From positions 1 to 33,276 of the forward strand of contig CAJKDC010000019.1 of NCBI GenBank assembly GCA_905198575.1: a stretch of 33,276 nucleotides of DNA, given 5' to 3'. Position 1 is the stretch's first letter. The number at the start of each line of letters is the position of its first letter. The DNA comes from an uncultured Bacteroides sp. Lineage in GTDB: Bacteria > Bacteroidota > Bacteroidia > Bacteroidales > Bacteroidaceae. Below, in pieces: positions 31,394 to 33,276 of this stretch. The notes under the pieces were generated by a model. That model did no database searches and was not told where the DNA came from. It saw only the letters and a program-made list of their open reading frames with translations. The position numbers and the translations under genes were made by a program.

Positions 31394-32050
31394 ATGGAAA
31401 AAGAAATGAGACCCATGACAACGGAGATGCTGAAGAAAGGCTATCTCCTCTTCCCCAAAGCCTTGTTTGAGGAACAAATGAATATGAAAACCGGAGAGAA
31501 AGCCGCCGATGCCTTCGAAGCCTTTGTCTTTGTGCTGACACACGTCAACTACAGCACGGTGACCTGCAACGTCAGGGGACACCTTTTCGACTGTGTACGT
31601 GGCGAGTCCGTACTTTCCCTGGCCCACTGGATGGAGATATTGGGGTGGCCCCGCAACCGTACGCGCTACTTCTTCAACAAGATGTTCGACGCCGGTATCG
31701 TGGAGCGGGTGGCCAACCCCTACGTGATGCACATCCGTATCCCCGATTATGATTTCCTTACCGGCAATGCCCGTCCTAAAGCAGCCCCGCGGAAGAAGAA
31801 GGCAGCGCCGGTGGCTGGGGTGGGAGAGGACTTCTGCATCTTCTGGGAAAAGTTTCATGACATCACCGAGCATCCCAAGGTAAACATCGGCCGGGCCCGT
31901 CGCGAATGGAAAAAATTGACGGCAGGCGAGAAACAGCGGGCACTGGACAACATCGACGAATATTACGACCATCTGAACAACCAAAAATATTGTAAACAAG
32001 CCGCCACCTATCTGGCGGACAAATCTTTTGAAAATGAATATGATGACTGA
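31394..32050 (+). CDS. Phage-type replication initiator/helicase-loader-like protein
   Basis: 218 aa, cytoplasmic. The N-terminal half (about 10-115) looks like a winged-helix replisome-organiser domain: KGYLLFPKALFEEQ, VRGESVLSLAHWMEILGWP, RNRTRYFFNKMFDAGIVERV. A Lys/Ala/Pro linker (about 130-145) leads to a C-terminal domain with FWEKFHDI, REWKKLTAGEKQRALDNI and YCKQAATYLADKSFENEYDD, which resembles the helical C-terminal segment of DnaD/phage replication proteins. The gene overlaps the start of dnaB, as expected for a loader made together with its helicase. Assignment rests on domain pattern and neighbourhood, not a named family. Confidence 0.7.
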   Translation: MEKEMRPMTTEMLKKGYLLFPKALFEEQMNMKTGEKAADAFEAFVFVLTHVNYSTVTCNVRGHLFDCVRGESVLSLAHWMEILGWPRNRTRYFFNKMFDAGIVERVANPYVMHIRIPDYDFLTGNARPKAAPRKKKAAPVAGVGEDFCIFWEKFHDITEHPKVNIGRARREWKKLTAGEKQRALDNIDEYYDHLNNQKYCKQAATYLADKSFENEYDD

Positions 32051-33276
32051 AACTACTTTTTCCCACGACAGTGACCTCGAAGAAGCTGTCATCGGTGCCT
32101 GCATGATAGAGCGCGCTGCCATGCCTCTGGTGGCGGACAAACTGCGTCCCGAGATGTTCTACGAGGAGAAGAATCTGGAAATTTTTGCCGCCCTGCAATC
32201 GATGTATCGCAGCGCGAAGTCCATAGACACCATCACGTTGAAGAACGAACTGGCAGCCCGTGGCAAACTCGATGCCGTGGGCGGGCCTTACGAACTGCTG
32301 CGCATCAGCTCGAAGGTCAGCTCCAGTGCTCATCTGGAGTATCATGCGCTCATCCTTAGGCAATTGCACACGCGGCGTATCATGCGTACGGGATTCCAGC
32401 AACTGCTGGCGTTCAGTGCCGACGAGTCGATGGATATTGACGACATCCTGGTGGAAGCCCATCGACTGCTGGAGGGGCTAGAGGACGAGAGCGGCGTAGC
32501 CGACCACCTTCGCTCCATAGACCGGCTGATGGACGACACGCTGGCCGAGGTGGAGCAGCGTATGGAGCACGGATGCAACGGCATTACGGGTATCCCTACG
32601 GGTTTTGACGCTCTGGACCACGTTACGGCGGGCTGGCAGCGCGGCGACTTGAACATCCTTGCTGCCCGTCCGTCGGTGGGGAAGACCGCCTTTGCCCTCC
32701 ACCTGGCCCGTGCCGCTGCCATGGCGGGGCGTCATGTGGTGGTCTTCAGCCTCGAAATGCAAGGCGAGCGCCTGGGCGACCGCTGGCTGCTTGCAGCTAC
32801 GGAGGGAGTAGACCCGCAACACCTGCGCAGCGGCCAGCTCACCCCCGGCGAGGTGAGGCAGGTGCATGAGGCATCTGCCGAGTTGTCGCGGTTGCCCATA
32901 CTGATAGACGACCATCCGATGACGAGCATGGACCGCGTGCGTTCTTCCGCCCGCCTGCTGAAGAGCAAGAATCGCTGTGACATGGTGATTGTGGACTATC
33001 TGCAACTATGTGACATGAGGAGTGACCAGAAAAACCGTAACCGCGAGCAGGAAGTGGCGCAGGCAAGCCGCAAGGCAAAGCTGCTGGCCAAGGAGCTGGA
33101 TATCCCCGTACTGCTGCTGAGCCAGCTGAACCGGGCGAGCGACGGTACCATAGACCATCGCCCCACCCTGAGCAACCTGCGCGAGAGCGGCGCCATAGAG
33201 CAGGATGCGGATATGGTAATGCTGCTTTGCCGCCCTGCCCTCTACGGCAAGACCGTCGATAAGAAGAGTACTTATC
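32040..33276 (+). CDS. dnaB: Replicative DNA helicase DnaB, N-terminal 412 codons (runs off the window)
   Basis: Hexameric 5'-3' replicative helicase. The N-terminal primase-interacting helical domain (SDLEEAVIGACMIERAAMP; FYEEKNLEIFAALQSMY) is followed by the RecA-like core: GIPTGFDALDHVTAGWQRGD, Walker A ARPSVGKTAFAL, VVVFSLEMQGERLGDR, Walker B MVIVDYLQL and LSNLRESGAIEQDADMV near the edge. Candidate starts are ATG at 32034, 32040 and 32043, all overlapping the end of the preceding gene; 32040 is a compromise. Its pairing with a phage-type loader suggests an accessory, not the housekeeping, DnaB. High GC compared with the left half of the window. About 50-80 C-terminal residues are probably missing. 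Confidence 0.93.
   Translation, partial: MMTETTFSHDSDLEEAVIGACMIERAAMPLVADKLRPEMFYEEKNLEIFAALQSMYRSAKSIDTITLKNELAARGKLDAVGGPYELLRISSKVSSSAHLEYHALILRQLHTRRIMRTGFQQLLAFSADESMDIDDILVEAHRLLEGLEDESGVADHLRSIDRLMDDTLAEVEQRMEHGCNGITGIPTGFDALDHVTAGWQRGDLNILAARPSVGKTAFALHLARAAAMAGRHVVVFSLEMQGERLGDRWLLAATEGVDPQHLRSGQLTPGEVRQVHEASAELSRLPILIDDHPMTSMDRVRSSARLLKSKNRCDMVIVDYLQLCDMRSDQKNRNREQEVAQASRKAKLLAKELDIPVLLLSQLNRASDGTIDHRPTLSNLRESGAIEQDADMVMLLCRPALYGKTVDKKSTY

Noticed and set aside
31370..32140. 256-codon minus-strand ORF opposite the replication loader gene
   Set aside because: It mirrors the better supported plus-strand gene, which has a consensus promoter, recognisable domains and overlap with dnaB; the minus frame shows no family pattern.

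Overview
The window reads as chromosomal DNA of a gut-type Bacteroidales bacterium (Bacteroides or Phocaeicola-like; species cannot be fixed from sequence alone). The evidence is the repeated Bacteroidota promoter grammar (TTTG or TTG, 19-21 nt, TAnnTTTG), weak Shine-Dalgarno sites, a type III glutamine synthetase, a fused bioB-bioA gene, and families largely confined to this phylum (GLPGLI, LruC/DUF4842, DUF4248, DUF4494, LA_2272 repeat protein). No rRNA, tRNA, CRISPR array or transposase was seen.

Layout. 1-2.2 kb (minus): 5' part of glutamine synthetase III, preceded by a full-length but active-site-divergent LL-diaminopimelate aminotransferase homologue. 2.5-3.4 kb: YitT membrane protein. 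3.5-6.3 kb (minus): a two-gene operon of exported peptidases (families C1 and C69), divergent from a Crp/Fnr regulator. 7.0-10.5 kb (minus): a GLPGLI gene and an outer-membrane TonB-receptor-type gene, both broken (an in-frame TAG and a 1-nt frameshift). 10.8-13.7 kb (minus): acyl-CoA ligase plus a surface protein with 16-residue repeats. 13.9-16.1 kb (minus): DUF4494, YggS-type PLP protein and a dihydroorotate-dehydrogenase-like flavoprotein. 16.2-20.2 kb: fucose-isomerase-like protein (minus), then a PLP aminotransferase and an FtsX/LolC-type permease (plus).

20.2-27.5 kb (minus) is a complete biotin operon: leader ORF, bioB-bioA fusion, bioF, bioG-type esterase, bioC, bioD, then a glycosyltransferase. 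BioC and BioG make and release the pimeloyl chain as its ACP thioester; BioF, BioA, BioD and BioB build the rings. Overlapping or nearly abutting genes suggest one coupled transcript. Its leader contains a strong hairpin and an ORF whose stop overlaps the bioB-bioA start (ATGA).

27.6-29.6 kb (minus): a LruC-domain lipoprotein with a CAAA tetranucleotide tract in its 5' UTR and tandem repeats upstream of its promoter; next to it lies a self-contained promoter-to-terminator unit that looks like a small RNA. 30.1 kb to the end (plus): a small coiled-coil ORF, a HigA antitoxin remnant, a DUF4248 protein, a phage-type replication initiator/loader and the first 412 codons or so of a DnaB helicase, resembling a mobile or CPS-associated replication module.

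The most notable points are the divergent DapL homologue, the biotin leader, the double inactivation of the GLPGLI/TonB pair, and the putative sRNA next to the repeat-bearing LruC gene.
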